From: Agromyces cerinus subsp. cerinus
GTDB lineage: Bacteria > Actinomycetota > Actinomycetes > Actinomycetales > Microbacteriaceae
Assembly (NCBI RefSeq): GCF_900142065.1
Contig: NZ_FSRJ01000002.1
Location: 124,001-188,000, forward strand
Direction: 5' to 3'
DNA length: 64,000 nt
The notes below the pieces were generated by a model. It searched no databases. It was not told the DNA's origin and saw nothing but the letters and a program-made list of their open reading frames with translations. A program made the translations under genes and the position numbers. Positions within the stretch are counted from its first letter, which is position 1; each line of letters opens with the position of its first letter. This document shows positions 1 through 7,823 of the stretch, in pieces.

Positions 1-1891
1 TCGCGAGGTCGTGTTCGAGTGCCGCCTCCGATGCCGCCAGCGCGGCCTCGAGGTCGCCGCTGCCGGCGAGCAGTCGCGCGCGGAGCCGGTGCGACTCGGC
101 GCGGCGGACCCGCGTCGGTTCGGCGGCGATCGCACGGTCGAGGAGGGGGAGGGCGGTCGCGGGCTCCTCGCCCTGGGCCGCGAGGTAGGCCGCGAGCTGG
201 AATGCCGCGCCGACGAGCATCGGTTCGGGCTCCGGCGCCCGGTCGAGCACGGCGATCGCGGTGTCGGCCGCGGTGCCCGCGCCCTCGAGGTCGCCCGCCT
301 CGGCGCGCACCGCGGTGATCCGCAGGGCGACCCGGGCCGAGAGGTCGTCGGCGCCCGACTGCAGCGCGACGCCGAGCTCCTGTTCGAGCACCGGCAGGTC
401 GGACGCCGTGGCCGAGCCGGCGAGCAGGAGGCCGTGGCGTGCGAGCGCATCGGCGACTGCCTCGTCGCCCGCGGCGCGCAACGCGGCGATGCGGGCGGGC
501 AGCTCCTGCTCGGCATCCTCGAGCCGTGACGCTGCGACGAGCACCGCGAGGCGGATGCCGATGAGTTCGGCCCGGCGGTCGTCGGTGACGGATGCCGCGG
601 CATCCGACTCGAGCGCGGTGAGCCCGTGCTCGGCTGCGGCCAGTGCCCGGTCGATCTCGCCGAGTGCGGCGAGCTCACGGGCGCGGTCGACCCAGCCGCC
701 GGCATCGACGGGTTCGGCGGCGGCGGCGGGCACGGGAGCCGCGAACGCCTCGCCGGTGATCGCCACGTCGTAGCGCTCGGTGCGGAGCGCGCGCGTGGCC
801 TGCAGCCGGTCGGCGAGGTGGCGGTTGCCGTTGCGGCGGTCGAACCCGTCGCCGATGGCGGCGGCCGCGGCCCACGCGGCAGGGCTGAGCTCGGCGGCGG
901 TCCAGGGGCCCGTGTGCGAGCCGAAGAACGGCTCGAGCTCAGCGGAGTCGGCGCCGCGCACGACGGTGTCGCCGTGGCCGGCATCGACGATGGTGTCGAG
1001 CAGCAGTCCGGTCGCGGCGAGTGCGCTGAACTGCGCGCGCTGGTTGAGCCGGTCGTGCGCGATCCAGGCGATGTGGCGTTCGAGCATGGCGAGGCCGCGC
1101 GCCTCGTTGCCGGTGATCGCACAGAACACCAGGTGGTTCGCGATGATGCCGATGTTGTCGGCGTTGCCGCGGGCGTCGCGGTAGCTGCGCAGGTGGAAGG
1201 ACTTCGCACGGTCGAGACGGCCGGCGCGGAGGTACGGCAGCAACGCGTCGGAGAGGGCGTGCTCCGGCTCCTCGCCGCAGCTGAACCCGCCCTCGACGAT
1301 CTCCTCGTAGAGGGAGATGGCCTCGTCATCGCGTCCGGTCGCAGCGAGGTAGGCCGCGCTCTCGCTGCGCACGCAGGCGTCGCAGTGGCTGTAGTCGTCG
1401 CGCTCGGTGGTGGTCAGCACGCGGTAGGCCTCGGCGGCCTCGTCGAGCCATCCGTTGGCGAACGCCGCACCGAAGCGCGCCATCGCGACCCCGCTCTGGC
1501 CGACGCCGGCGCGTTCGTACCGCGACTGCATGTCGTCGAGCACGCCGCGGATGTCGGCGGCGGGGAATGCGGGGCTCGCCGACAGCGTGCCCGCCATCCA
1601 CTTGTACTGCCAGAGCAGGTCGCCGGCGCTGTCGTCGGGCTTCGCCGGGAAGCGGGCCGCGTCGGCGTCGTGCTTGCCGAGGCACCAGGCGAAGGAGCTG
1701 AGCAGTGTGTCGGTGTCGCCGGTCATGTTGGCCGACGATGCGAGACGCATGCGCGCGCGGTACTCGGAGAACTCGTCGCCCGACTCGACTGCGATCGCGA
1801 TCGCCTGGTCGATCAGCGCACGCTCCTCGGGTCCGAACGGCGTCTGGTCGACCTGCTCGAGCAGTTCGTCGATGCGGATGGATTCGGACAC
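1..1891 (-). CDS. Large tetratricopeptide-repeat protein, C-terminus cut by window start
   Basis: The minus strand reads open from a GTG at 1891 to the window edge (630 codons, no stop). The start is set by an AGGGAG Shine-Dalgarno sequence six bases upstream; the protein begins VSESIRIDELLEQVDQ. It is soluble and helical, with alternating Ala/Leu/Glu-rich helix pairs (for example AYLAATGRDDEAISLYEEIVE and LAALGEIDRALAAAEHGLTAL) typical of degenerate TPR units along the whole length. There is no signal peptide or membrane segment. It lies 71 bases downstream of the HSP90 gene on the same strand and is probably co-transcribed; in actinobacteria TPR proteins often neighbour this HSP90 type, so a co-chaperone or scaffold role is a reasonable inference. 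Long plus-strand open frames across this region are antisense shadows. Confidence 0.75.
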   Translation of the reverse strand, partial: MSESIRIDELLEQVDQTPFGPEERALIDQAIAIAVESGDEFSEYRARMRLASSANMTGDTDTLLSSFAWCLGKHDADAARFPAKPDDSAGDLLWQYKWMAGTLSASPAFPAADIRGVLDDMQSRYERAGVGQSGVAMARFGAAFANGWLDEAAEAYRVLTTTERDDYSHCDACVRSESAAYLAATGRDDEAISLYEEIVEGGFSCGEEPEHALSDALLPYLRAGRLDRAKSFHLRSYRDARGNADNIGIIANHLVFCAITGNEARGLAMLERHIAWIAHDRLNQRAQFSALAATGLLLDTIVDAGHGDTVVRGADSAELEPFFGSHTGPWTAAELSPAAWAAAAAIGDGFDRRNGNRHLADRLQATRALRTERYDVAITGEAFAAPVPAAAAEPVDAGGWVDRARELAALGEIDRALAAAEHGLTALESDAAASVTDDRRAELIGIRLAVLVAASRLEDAEQELPARIAALRAAGDEAVADALARHGLLLAGSATASDLPVLEQELGVALQSGADDLSARVALRITAVRAEAGDLEGAGTAADTAIAVLDRAPEPEPMLVGAAFQLAAYLAAQGEEPATALPLLDRAIAAEPTRVRRAESHRLRARLLAGSGDLEAALAASEAALEHDLA

Positions 1892-1962
1892 GGTTCTCCC
1901 TTGGCGGTCGATGATCGGAGGTCTGGGTCGGAGGTCTGGGTCGAAGGCAGGGCGGGCCGGGG

Positions 1963-3813
1963 TCAGCGGGCGAGGCTCAGCGCGACGAGGTCGGTGAGCG
2001 CGCCGGTCAGCATGGCCCGTTCGCTCGCACGGAGTGGTCGGTGGCCGGCGAGCAGCGCCTGCACGTACAGCAGCCGGATGGTGCGGTCGAACACGGCGTC
2101 GTCGACCTCGCCGGCGAGCGTGCGCACGAGGGCGTTGTCCCAGTTGAGGCAGAGCTTCGCGCGGGCGGCTTCGCCGCTGCCGCCGCTCGCGAGGCGCGAT
2201 GGGCCGTCGTCGATCCTGCCGAGCACGCCGCTCCAGAGCGGGCCGGTCAGGTCGCGTGCGGCGCCTCGGGTGATCGATCGCAGCACCTCGGCGTCGGCGA
2301 GGTAGAGGCTCGCGAGGTCATCCGGCGCGAAGCGGCGCACGCTCGGCTCGCAGCCGACCTCGGCGAGCACCGCGCCGGCACGGGTCTCGAGCGCGAGCGC
2401 CGCCGCACGATCGGCCAGCGGCGGCGGGTCGAGGGAGTCGAGCTCGCCCGAGACCGTCACCCGTTCGACGGTCACGCCGTCGAAGAGCAGCGGCAGGCGG
2501 CGCAGGATGTCGGCCTCGTGCACGTAGCCGCCGTTGACCACGGCGCGCGACACCGGCACGATGCCCGCGATCTGGCGGAACTCGTCGACGGTCTCGGTGA
2601 ACCGCACATGCGGATGGCTCCGCACGAGCTCGTCGATGGTCATCACCCCGACCGAGGTCTCCACCGTCAGCCAGCGCGTGATGAAGCCCGCGAGCTCGTC
2701 GTCGTGCAGCAAGAGGGACTTCAGCCCCAAGTGGTGGATGCCGACGAACTCGGCGAGGCGCGCGGGGCGCTCGACGGCGAGCCGCATCACCCAGGCGCGG
2801 ATCGCGGCACCGAGCTCGGCCCGGGTCGCCTCGAGCGATTCGTCCTCGATGAGGTGCTCGCGCGATGCGGTCGGCCGCAGCCCGTTCGAGTCCACGACCG
2901 CTCGCGCGAAGAAGGCCCAGTCGGGCAGCAGCTCGTCGGCGCGCGGGTCGACGAGCATGCCGCCGAGATAGACCCGGTTCGCCTGTCGGGCACCGGGCGT
3001 CGGCGGAAACGGCAGCACGTAGGCCGTGCCGTGCGTGTCGGTGGCGGTGGAGTGCACCTCGATGACCTCGAACGGCGCCCCGCCCACGACCTCGCGCCCG
3101 AGCTCGGCGATGCGATCGCGAGCCTCGGCGCGCGCCTCGCCCGTGAGGGCGAACACCGCCGGTCGGCCGATGCCGTCGAAGCTCCCGTCGCCCGTGCCGA
3201 TGAGGATCGGGATCGGCAGGTACTCGGCATACCGGCGTGCGAGCTCGCGCAGACTCGTCGGCGAGCAGAGCTCCGCCTCGTCGGCGCGCGGCACGAGCGA
3301 GACGGTGGTGCCGACGGCGATTCCGGATGCCTCGGCGCCCTCGAGCACCCGCACCGTGAAGGTGCCGTCGGTGCTGCCGACCCACTCGACGGGGTCGCCG
3401 CCGCGTGCCGAGCGGGAGCGCACGACGATGCGGTCGGCGATCATGAAGCAGCTGAGCAGGCCGATGCCGAACTGTCCGAGGAATCCGGCGCGGGGCAGGT
3501 CGAACAGGTCGCGCTTCGAGCTGCGGCCGACGGTGGCGAGCAGTTCGCCGACCTCGTCGGCGGTGAGGCCGACGCCGTCGTCCTCGAAGCGGAGCGTCGG
3601 CTCGTCGGCCGTCGGCGGGTGGATGCGCACGCCCCACGAGGCATCCCGGCGGCCCTCGTGCTCTGCGCGAGCCGTGATGGCGTCGCGCCCGTTCTGGATC
3701 AGCTCGCGGAGGAAGACGTGCGGGCCCGAGTAGATGTGCCGGCTCAGGAGGTCGACCACGCCGCGCAGGTCGACCAGGAACGGACGCGCTGCGGGCGTCT
3801 GCTCGCCGGTCAC
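1963..3813 (-). CDS. HSP90-family molecular chaperone (HtpG-like, actinobacterial)
   Basis: ATP-dependent cytoplasmic chaperone, 616 residues. The N-terminal GHKL ATPase fold shows the nucleotide-site Asn/Asp in RELIQNGRDA (around residue 40), the DDGVGL motif, and the lid/glycine motif GFLGQFGIGLLSCF. A middle domain follows (RVYLGGMLVDP, then NGLRPTASREHLIED with the conserved Arg-containing catalytic loop). The C-terminal part is diverged from E. coli HtpG. The GTG start at 3813 overlaps the stop of the upstream DtxR-type gene as GTGA, so translation is probably coupled; longer open frames upstream overlap that gene and are rejected. The TPR gene follows downstream. The family call is sure; clients are unknown. 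Confidence 0.9.
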   Translation of the reverse strand: MTGEQTPAARPFLVDLRGVVDLLSRHIYSGPHVFLRELIQNGRDAITARAEHEGRRDASWGVRIHPPTADEPTLRFEDDGVGLTADEVGELLATVGRSSKRDLFDLPRAGFLGQFGIGLLSCFMIADRIVVRSRSARGGDPVEWVGSTDGTFTVRVLEGAEASGIAVGTTVSLVPRADEAELCSPTSLRELARRYAEYLPIPILIGTGDGSFDGIGRPAVFALTGEARAEARDRIAELGREVVGGAPFEVIEVHSTATDTHGTAYVLPFPPTPGARQANRVYLGGMLVDPRADELLPDWAFFARAVVDSNGLRPTASREHLIEDESLEATRAELGAAIRAWVMRLAVERPARLAEFVGIHHLGLKSLLLHDDELAGFITRWLTVETSVGVMTIDELVRSHPHVRFTETVDEFRQIAGIVPVSRAVVNGGYVHEADILRRLPLLFDGVTVERVTVSGELDSLDPPPLADRAAALALETRAGAVLAEVGCEPSVRRFAPDDLASLYLADAEVLRSITRGAARDLTGPLWSGVLGRIDDGPSRLASGGSGEAARAKLCLNWDNALVRTLAGEVDDAVFDRTIRLLYVQALLAGHRPLRASERAMLTGALTDLVALSLAR

Positions 3814-4463
3814 GCGGTCAGCCAGATCGCGCTGGCCGCGCCGTTCGGCAGCTCGTGGCTCTCGCCGGAGATGCGCACGCGTGCCTTGTCGTCGTGGGCC
3901 TCGATCTCGAGCTCCACCCCGGGGTGCACGCCCGCGGTCTCGAGGTCGCGAAGCAGGCCGGGGTCGCGATCGCTGATGCGGATCACGCGTCCGCGATGCC
4001 CGGCGGCGGCCTCGTCGGCGCGCACGAACGGCTCGGCGGCGATCGAGCCGTCGGCGGTGGGGATGGGGTCGCCGTGCGGATCGCGCAGCGGCCGCCCGAG
4101 TCGTGCGTCGATCGCCTCGAGCAGGCGATCGGAGATGGCGTGCTCGAGGATCTCGGCCTCGTCGTGCACCTCGTCCCAGCCGTAGCCCATCTCCTGCACG
4201 AGCCACGTCTCGATGAGACGGTGGCGGCGCACGACGGCGAGCGCCTGCACCGTGCCGGTCTCGGTCAGCCGCACCGCGCCGTAGGGCACGTGCGAGACGA
4301 GCCCTTGCGCCGCCATCTTCTTCACCATCTCGGTGACCGACGAGGGGGCCACGCCGAGCTTGCCGGCGAGCACCGACGGCGTGATGGGGTCGGGCTGCCA
4401 TTCGGTGTGCGAGTACACCGTCTTCAGGTAGTCCTCGATCGCGGGATTCTTGCTGCTGGGCAT
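3810..4463 (-). CDS. mntR: DtxR/MntR-family metal-dependent transcriptional repressor
   Basis: 217 residues. The N-terminal winged helix (NPAIEDYLKTVYSHTEWQ, then LAGKLGVAPSSVTEMVKKM) is the DtxR DNA-binding domain, followed by the metal-binding and dimerisation domain (RRHRLIETWLVQEMGYGWDEVHDEAEILEHA, with the usual His/Glu/Cys-type ligand region) and a C-terminal FeoA/SH3-like domain. The gene lies 59 bases after mntH on the same strand, and mntH has two palindromes at its start, so manganese-responsive repression of mntH is the likely job. A TAGTCT hexamer seven bases before the ATG suggests its own leaderless promoter. Iron (IdeR-like) specificity cannot be excluded from sequence alone. 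Confidence 0.85.
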   Translation of the reverse strand: MPSSKNPAIEDYLKTVYSHTEWQPDPITPSVLAGKLGVAPSSVTEMVKKMAAQGLVSHVPYGAVRLTETGTVQALAVVRRHRLIETWLVQEMGYGWDEVHDEAEILEHAISDRLLEAIDARLGRPLRDPHGDPIPTADGSIAAEPFVRADEAAAGHRGRVIRISDRDPGLLRDLETAGVHPGVELEIEAHDDKARVRISGESHELPNGAASAIWLTA

Positions 4464-4470
4464 CGGCCCC

Positions 4471-4476
4471 AGACTA
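4471..4476 (-). promoter_or_regulatory. Candidate -10 element for leaderless dtxR/mntR transcript
   Basis: TAGTCT on the minus strand, seven bases before the ATG at 4463, with no Shine-Dalgarno between them. It fits the TANNNT-spacer-start pattern seen before many genes here. Confidence 0.45.
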
Positions 4477-4522
4477 TCGGGAGCCCCACCCGTTGCCCGG
4501 GCTGCTCATCGCCTCCCGGGGG

Positions 4523-6025
4523 TCAGGCCCCGGTGAACACCAGCCAGAGCAGCACGCCGTTGAGGGTGATCAGGAAGACGGACGCCGCGATGCCCGCGGC
4601 CGTCGTCGCCCAGTGGTTCCTCCACCGCCCGAGCACGCCGGCCTTCGCGGTGAGTGCCACGAGCGGGATGAGGGCGAAGGGGATGCCGAACGAGAGCACC
4701 ACCTGGCTGAGCACGAGGGAGATGGTCGGGTCGAACCCGAGCCAGAGGATCGTGAGCGCCGGGATCAGGGTCACGAGTCGCCGGAAGATCAGCGGCACCC
4801 TGATGTGCAGCAGCCCGTGCATGATCTCTGCGCCGGCGTATGCGCCGACCGAGGTCGAGGCGAGACCGGAGGCGAGCAGGCCGACGGCGAAGAGGGTCGC
4901 GATGACCGGGCCGAGTGCGACGCCGAGTGCCGCGTAGGCGCCCTCGAGACTGTCGGTGCCCTCGACGCCCGCGAGGTTGACGGCCGCGAGCAGCAGGATG
5001 CACAGGTTCACCGTGCCGGCGATCGCCATCGCGATCGAGACGTCCCAGCGGGTGGCGCGCAGCAGCAGTCCCGTCGGCACGTCGGTCGCCGTGCCGGGCA
5101 GCAGTTCGGGCGCCTCGGAACGGCGGCTGATGCCGAAGCCGTGCCAGCTCGTCTTGCCTGTGCTGGTCGACCCTGTGCTGGTCGAGCCCCCTGCGCTGGT
5201 CGAGCCTGTGCTGGTCGACCCTGTGCTGGTCGAGCCCCCTGTGCTGGTCGAGCCTGTCGAGACCCCGCCGGGCGAGGTGGTGAGCTGCGCGGCGCGGCGC
5301 GTGACGAAGCGGTCGCGGCTGAGGGCGGAGTGCGCGTAGATCGCGTGCGGCATGATCGTGGCGCCGAGGATGGACGCGGCGAGCAGCACCGAGTTCGCGT
5401 CGGCGAAGCGCGGCACGAGTCCGCCGAGGAGCCCGGCCGGGTCGGGCGGCGCCACGAACACGCCGACGGTGAAGCCGATCGCGATGATGATGAGCAGCCC
5501 CATGATCACGAACTCGAAGGTGCGCGGCCCGCGCCGCGACTGCAGCACGAGCAGCCCGATCGAGACGGCGCCGGTGATGAGCCCGCCCCACACGAGCGGC
5601 ACGCCGAAGAGCAGATTGAGCGCGACGGCGCCGCCGATGACCTCGGCGAGGTCGGTCGCCATCGCGACGAGCTCTGCCTGCAGCCAGTAGGCGCGACGGC
5701 CCCAGCGGTTGCGGATGGTGCCGCCCAGCACCTCGGGCAGGCTCCGGCCGGTGACGATGCCGAGCTTCGCCGAGAGGTACTGGATGAGCCACGCCATGAC
5801 GTTGCCGAGCACGACGACCCATACGAGCAGGTAGCCGTACTGCGCCCCCGCGGTCATGTTGCTCGCGACGTTGCCGGGGTCGAGGTAGGCGACGCCCGCG
5901 ACGAGGGCCGGGCCGATCAGCCAGGCCACGCGGGGCACGGATGCCGCGCGCCCGCGTTGCCCGGCGGGGTCGCGCTCGGGGACGGGGTCGTTCGCGGTCG
6001 TCTCGTCGTCGAGCGTTTTCGGCAT
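4523..6025 (-). CDS. mntH: NRAMP-family divalent metal (Mn2+/H+) transporter with repeat-expanded loop
   Basis: Proton-coupled Mn(II)/Fe(II) importer in the cytoplasmic membrane, 500 residues, about 11 membrane helices. The metal-binding DPGN motif of TM1 (VAYLDPGNVASNMTAG) and the MPH motif of TM6 (GATIMPHAIYAHSAL) are both present. The loop after TM6, short in E. coli MntH, here holds about 40 residues of Ser-Thr-Gly repeats (roughly residues 250-290) encoded by a tandem DNA repeat (5156-5270) resembling the intergenic repeat family of this window; the flanking frame is intact. The ATG at 6025 lies inside an operator palindrome and follows a TATGTT hexamer by six bases, so the transcript is probably leaderless. 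A DtxR-type repressor gene lies just downstream. Confidence 0.92.
   Translation of the reverse strand: MPKTLDDETTANDPVPERDPAGQRGRAASVPRVAWLIGPALVAGVAYLDPGNVASNMTAGAQYGYLLVWVVVLGNVMAWLIQYLSAKLGIVTGRSLPEVLGGTIRNRWGRRAYWLQAELVAMATDLAEVIGGAVALNLLFGVPLVWGGLITGAVSIGLLVLQSRRGPRTFEFVIMGLLIIIAIGFTVGVFVAPPDPAGLLGGLVPRFADANSVLLAASILGATIMPHAIYAHSALSRDRFVTRRAAQLTTSPGGVSTGSTSTGGSTSTGSTSTGSTSAGGSTSTGSTSTGKTSWHGFGISRRSEAPELLPGTATDVPTGLLLRATRWDVSIAMAIAGTVNLCILLLAAVNLAGVEGTDSLEGAYAALGVALGPVIATLFAVGLLASGLASTSVGAYAGAEIMHGLLHIRVPLIFRRLVTLIPALTILWLGFDPTISLVLSQVVLSFGIPFALIPLVALTAKAGVLGRWRNHWATTAAGIAASVFLITLNGVLLWLVFTGA
5156..5270. repeat. Tandem 15/18-bp repeat inside mntH, related to intergenic repeats
   Basis: Imperfect units of 15 and 18 bases built on CTGTGCTGGTCGA(C/G)CC, about seven in a row, ending in GGTCGAGCCTGTCGAGACC. 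The last unit matches the arm of the dispersed intergenic repeat (TTGAGCCTGTCGAAACC at 38503). All units are multiples of three, so the mntH frame is kept. Confidence 0.8.
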
Positions 6026-6033
6026 ACCGAAAA
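6016..6033. promoter_or_regulatory. Operator palindrome 1 of mntH, overlapping the start codon
   Basis: TTTTCGGTATGCCGAAAA on the mntH strand: inverted arms TTTTCGG/CCGAAAA around TATG, with the ATG start inside. It is paired with a second copy upstream. The likely ligand is the neighbouring DtxR/MntR-type repressor; binding here would block RNA polymerase at a leaderless start. Confidence 0.65.
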
Positions 6034-6037
6034 CATA
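6032..6037 (-). promoter_or_regulatory. Candidate -10 of mntH
   Basis: TATGTT on the minus strand, six bases before the mntH ATG and lying between the two operator palindromes. No Shine-Dalgarno is present, so translation probably starts at the transcript 5' end. Confidence 0.45.
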
Positions 6038-6043
6038 GCAAGA

Positions 6044-6059
6044 TTTCGGTGTACCGAAA
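6044..6059. promoter_or_regulatory. Operator palindrome 2 of mntH
   Basis: TTTCGGTACACCGAAA, perfect 7-bp arms with a 2-base centre. Its centre is 27 bp from that of palindrome 1, close to two and a half helical turns. It would cover the -35 region of the mntH promoter. Confidence 0.65.
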
Positions 6060-6086
6060 AGTCCCGGAATGGTCGTGAGTCGTCCG

Positions 6087-6632
6087 TCAGGCCATCCGTC
6101 CCGTGTTGATCTGCTGCGGTGCCCGTGGCTGCTGTTCGGGGGTCGCGAGCGCCTGTTTCAGGGTCTCGCGGGCTCTCGCGTACTTGCCCCTGGCCGTTGA
6201 CGCGTTGATGCTCAGCATCGTCGCGGCCTCGGCGATGCTGAACCCATCCCAGTGGATCAGGCGAACGAGCTCCGCCTGCGGGGGAGGGAGCCGGGCGATC
6301 GCCGCCGCGACATCGAGGCGGACATCGGGATCCGGTGTTCGCTGCACGGAAAGCTCGGTTCGGAGCCGTTCGAGCGCCGCAGATCGCCGTCGGCGCGAGC
6401 GCGTCGCGTTCGCGATCACGTTGCGGAGCACGACGAAGAGGTACATCCGTGCTGCGGTCGGATCGGACGGCACGCGTGCGCTCCGCCGCCAGACGATCTC
6501 GAGCGCGTCGCCGAGCGCGTCTGCCGCGTCGGGGCGGTGCGGCACGCGACGCTCGGCGAAGACGAGCAGGTCGGAGAGATTCTGCGCGATGATCCGCTCG
6601 AGCGCATCGTCGTGGCCTTGCCGTCGACTCAT
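6087..6632 (-). CDS. ECF-like sigma-70 family RNA polymerase sigma factor (module copy 1)
   Basis: 181 residues. Region 2 is around residues 20-80 (LLVFAERRVPHRPDAADALGDALEIVWRR, then YLFVVLRNVIANATRSRRRR) and region 4 around 115-165 (LPPPQAELVRLIHWDGFSIAEAATMLSINASTARGKYARARETLKQAL) with the helix-turn-helix. It is downstream of, and overlaps by ATGA, a single-pass membrane protein gene (6629-7225), so the two are translationally coupled. A paralogous pair in the same order lies at 56321-57467; region 4 is very alike (LVRLIHWDGFSIAEAA versus LVLLVHWEGLSISDAA). Inference: it directs transcription of its own operon from the motif at 7266-7294. Target genes are unknown. Confidence 0.85.
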   Translation of the reverse strand: MSRRQGHDDALERIIAQNLSDLLVFAERRVPHRPDAADALGDALEIVWRRSARVPSDPTAARMYLFVVLRNVIANATRSRRRRSAALERLRTELSVQRTPDPDVRLDVAAAIARLPPPQAELVRLIHWDGFSIAEAATMLSINASTARGKYARARETLKQALATPEQQPRAPQQINTGRMA

Positions 6633-7225
6633 GCGTCGCCGCGCTCGCAGGTCGACCTGAGCTGCATCTCGACCTGCACGATACCCGCCGCCGCAAAAGC
6701 ATCGTCGAGGGCACGGCGGAGTGCCGCTTCGACGGCATACGTCTCGAAGTCGACCGGTGAGAGCACGAGGAACGAGAACGGATCATCCACCTCGAGCTCC
6801 GCGCGTGCATCGCCGACGATCTCGTCGATCCCCGCCTGTGAGAGGTCGAGGCTGTCGGCGGCGCCCATCGCCGCGGCGTACATCTCGTCTTCCGTCTTGA
6901 TGAGGCCGTTGCGCCACTGGTGGTAGTCCAGCCCGAGCAGCACCGTGCACTCGCCGCCGACCTCGCTCGTGTACGTGATGGTGCGATCCACTTCCCAGCC
7001 GAGGAACTGCCTGACCGCCGGCAACGCCATCGCCGCGCTCGTTCCCGCGCCCGCGAGCATGAGCACGCCCACCACGCCGACCGTGCCGAACCAGCGCCGC
7101 CGGTGCTTTCGTGAGGCGCGGGCCTCTGCGCTCATCGCGCCCATGGCCCCGACGACCACGGGGGTCCGCTCGGCAGCGACCGGCCGGCTCGCGCCGAGCT
7201 GTTCATCGAGCAATCGATCATCCAT
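6629..7225 (-). CDS. Single-pass membrane protein with extracytoplasmic Cys pair, putative sigma regulator (module copy 1)
   Basis: 198 residues, no named family recognised. A basic cytoplasmic N-terminus (about 55 residues, RASRKHRRR) precedes one membrane helix (WFGTVGVVGVLMLAGAGTSAAMALP), then an outside domain of about 125 residues beginning shortly after with GGECTVLLGL and ending LRSTC. The second copy at 56321 has the same plan (GESCTLAFKV ... VEGGMLC), so the two cysteines may form a disulfide. It lacks the HxxxCxxC zinc motif of common anti-sigma domains. The gene is first in the operon, overlapping the sigma gene by four bases. An anti-sigma or sensor role is inferred from context only. 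Confidence 0.75.
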   Translation of the reverse strand: MDDRLLDEQLGASRPVAAERTPVVVGAMGAMSAEARASRKHRRRWFGTVGVVGVLMLAGAGTSAAMALPAVRQFLGWEVDRTITYTSEVGGECTVLLGLDYHQWRNGLIKTEDEMYAAAMGAADSLDLSQAGIDEIVGDARAELEVDDPFSFLVLSPVDFETYAVEAALRRALDDAFAAAGIVQVEMQLRSTCERGDA

Positions 7226-7265
7226 CAGTTCGAACCGTCCTCACGCCCATCCTGGCCTCTACCCC

Positions 7266-7294
7266 GTACATGTCCGCTGGGGAGGGGAATGTCC
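7266..7294 (-). promoter_or_regulatory. Shared promoter-like motif of the sigma modules (copy 1)
   Basis: On the minus strand, GGACATTCC, 12 bases, then ACATGTAC, followed by GGGGTAGAGG. The same two blocks at the same spacing precede module copy 2 (56262-56290). The ATG at 7225 is 40 bases downstream. Likely an ECF -35/-10 pair. Confidence 0.55.
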
Positions 7295-7454
7295 TCGATC
7301 GGCGGGGATCGGATGATGTAGGCATCTGGCGAGCACCCCGCGGACGAGGGTCTGACGGCGACGTCGCCGGAGGAGTAGCGTCGCGACATCGGCGCCGCGC
7401 CCGAGCCGCGGATGCGCCGATGAATCAGGCAATCACCAATGGAGGTGGAGTGCT

Positions 7455-7763
7455 ATGAAGCGCGTGACAATCGGATGCATCGTCGCGGTGGGACTCGTTC
7501 TGGGCGGCGCGGGCACCGCGTACGCCGGTGAGACCAACGGCCACGGCGGTGACGCACAGGGAGCATCGCACGCCTCGTCGGCGTGCGCGTTCTCCGGACG
7601 GGACCTGCCCGACACGGTCGAGGGGAATCCTCCGGGATTCGACGACGACCACTACACGGGCGGACACGTGCAGAGCTACGGCATGTACGTGCGAGCCGGA
7701 GACAAGGCGAACTTCCCGAGCCCGGGCGACGCCTGCCGCGGCAACGTCTCGTTCGAGGAGTAG
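7455..7763 (+). CDS. Small secreted protein, function unknown
   Basis: 102 residues with a clear Sec signal peptide (MKRVTIGCIVAVGLVLGGAGTAYA, cleavage after AYA near residue 24). The mature part is about 78 residues, acidic and Gly/His-rich, with two cysteines (SSACAFSG and GDACRGN) that could pair once exported. A GGAGG Shine-Dalgarno sequence eight bases before the ATG fixes the start. It is divergent from the sigma module and followed by a perfect 11-bp hairpin. I do not recognise a family. Secretion is the only supported statement. Confidence 0.7.
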   Translation: MKRVTIGCIVAVGLVLGGAGTAYAGETNGHGGDAQGASHASSACAFSGRDLPDTVEGNPPGFDDDHYTGGHVQSYGMYVRAGDKANFPSPGDACRGNVSFEE

Positions 7764-7785
7764 ACCCGCTGCTCACCGCATGACG

Positions 7786-7811
7786 CGGCCCGGTGCGCAC
7801 GCACCGGGCCG
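7786..7811 (+). terminator. Hairpin terminator after small secreted protein gene
   Basis: Perfect 11-bp stem (CGGCCCGGTGC/GCACCGGGCCG) with a 4-base loop, no T-run. It ends 12 bases before the next start codon. Confidence 0.7.
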
Positions 7812-7817
7812 TACCCT
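7812..7817 (+). promoter_or_regulatory. Candidate -10 of leaderless trmH-family gene
   Basis: TACCCT six bases before the GTG at 7824, directly after the preceding terminator stem. Confidence 0.4.
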
Positions 7818-7823
7818 TGCAGG

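Noticed and set aside
626-2305. Long plus-strand open frame (559 codons) opposite the TPR gene
   Set aside because: GC-rich antisense frame with low-complexity Ala/Arg/Gly sequence; the minus strand has a Shine-Dalgarno, TPR-like helices and normal codon use.
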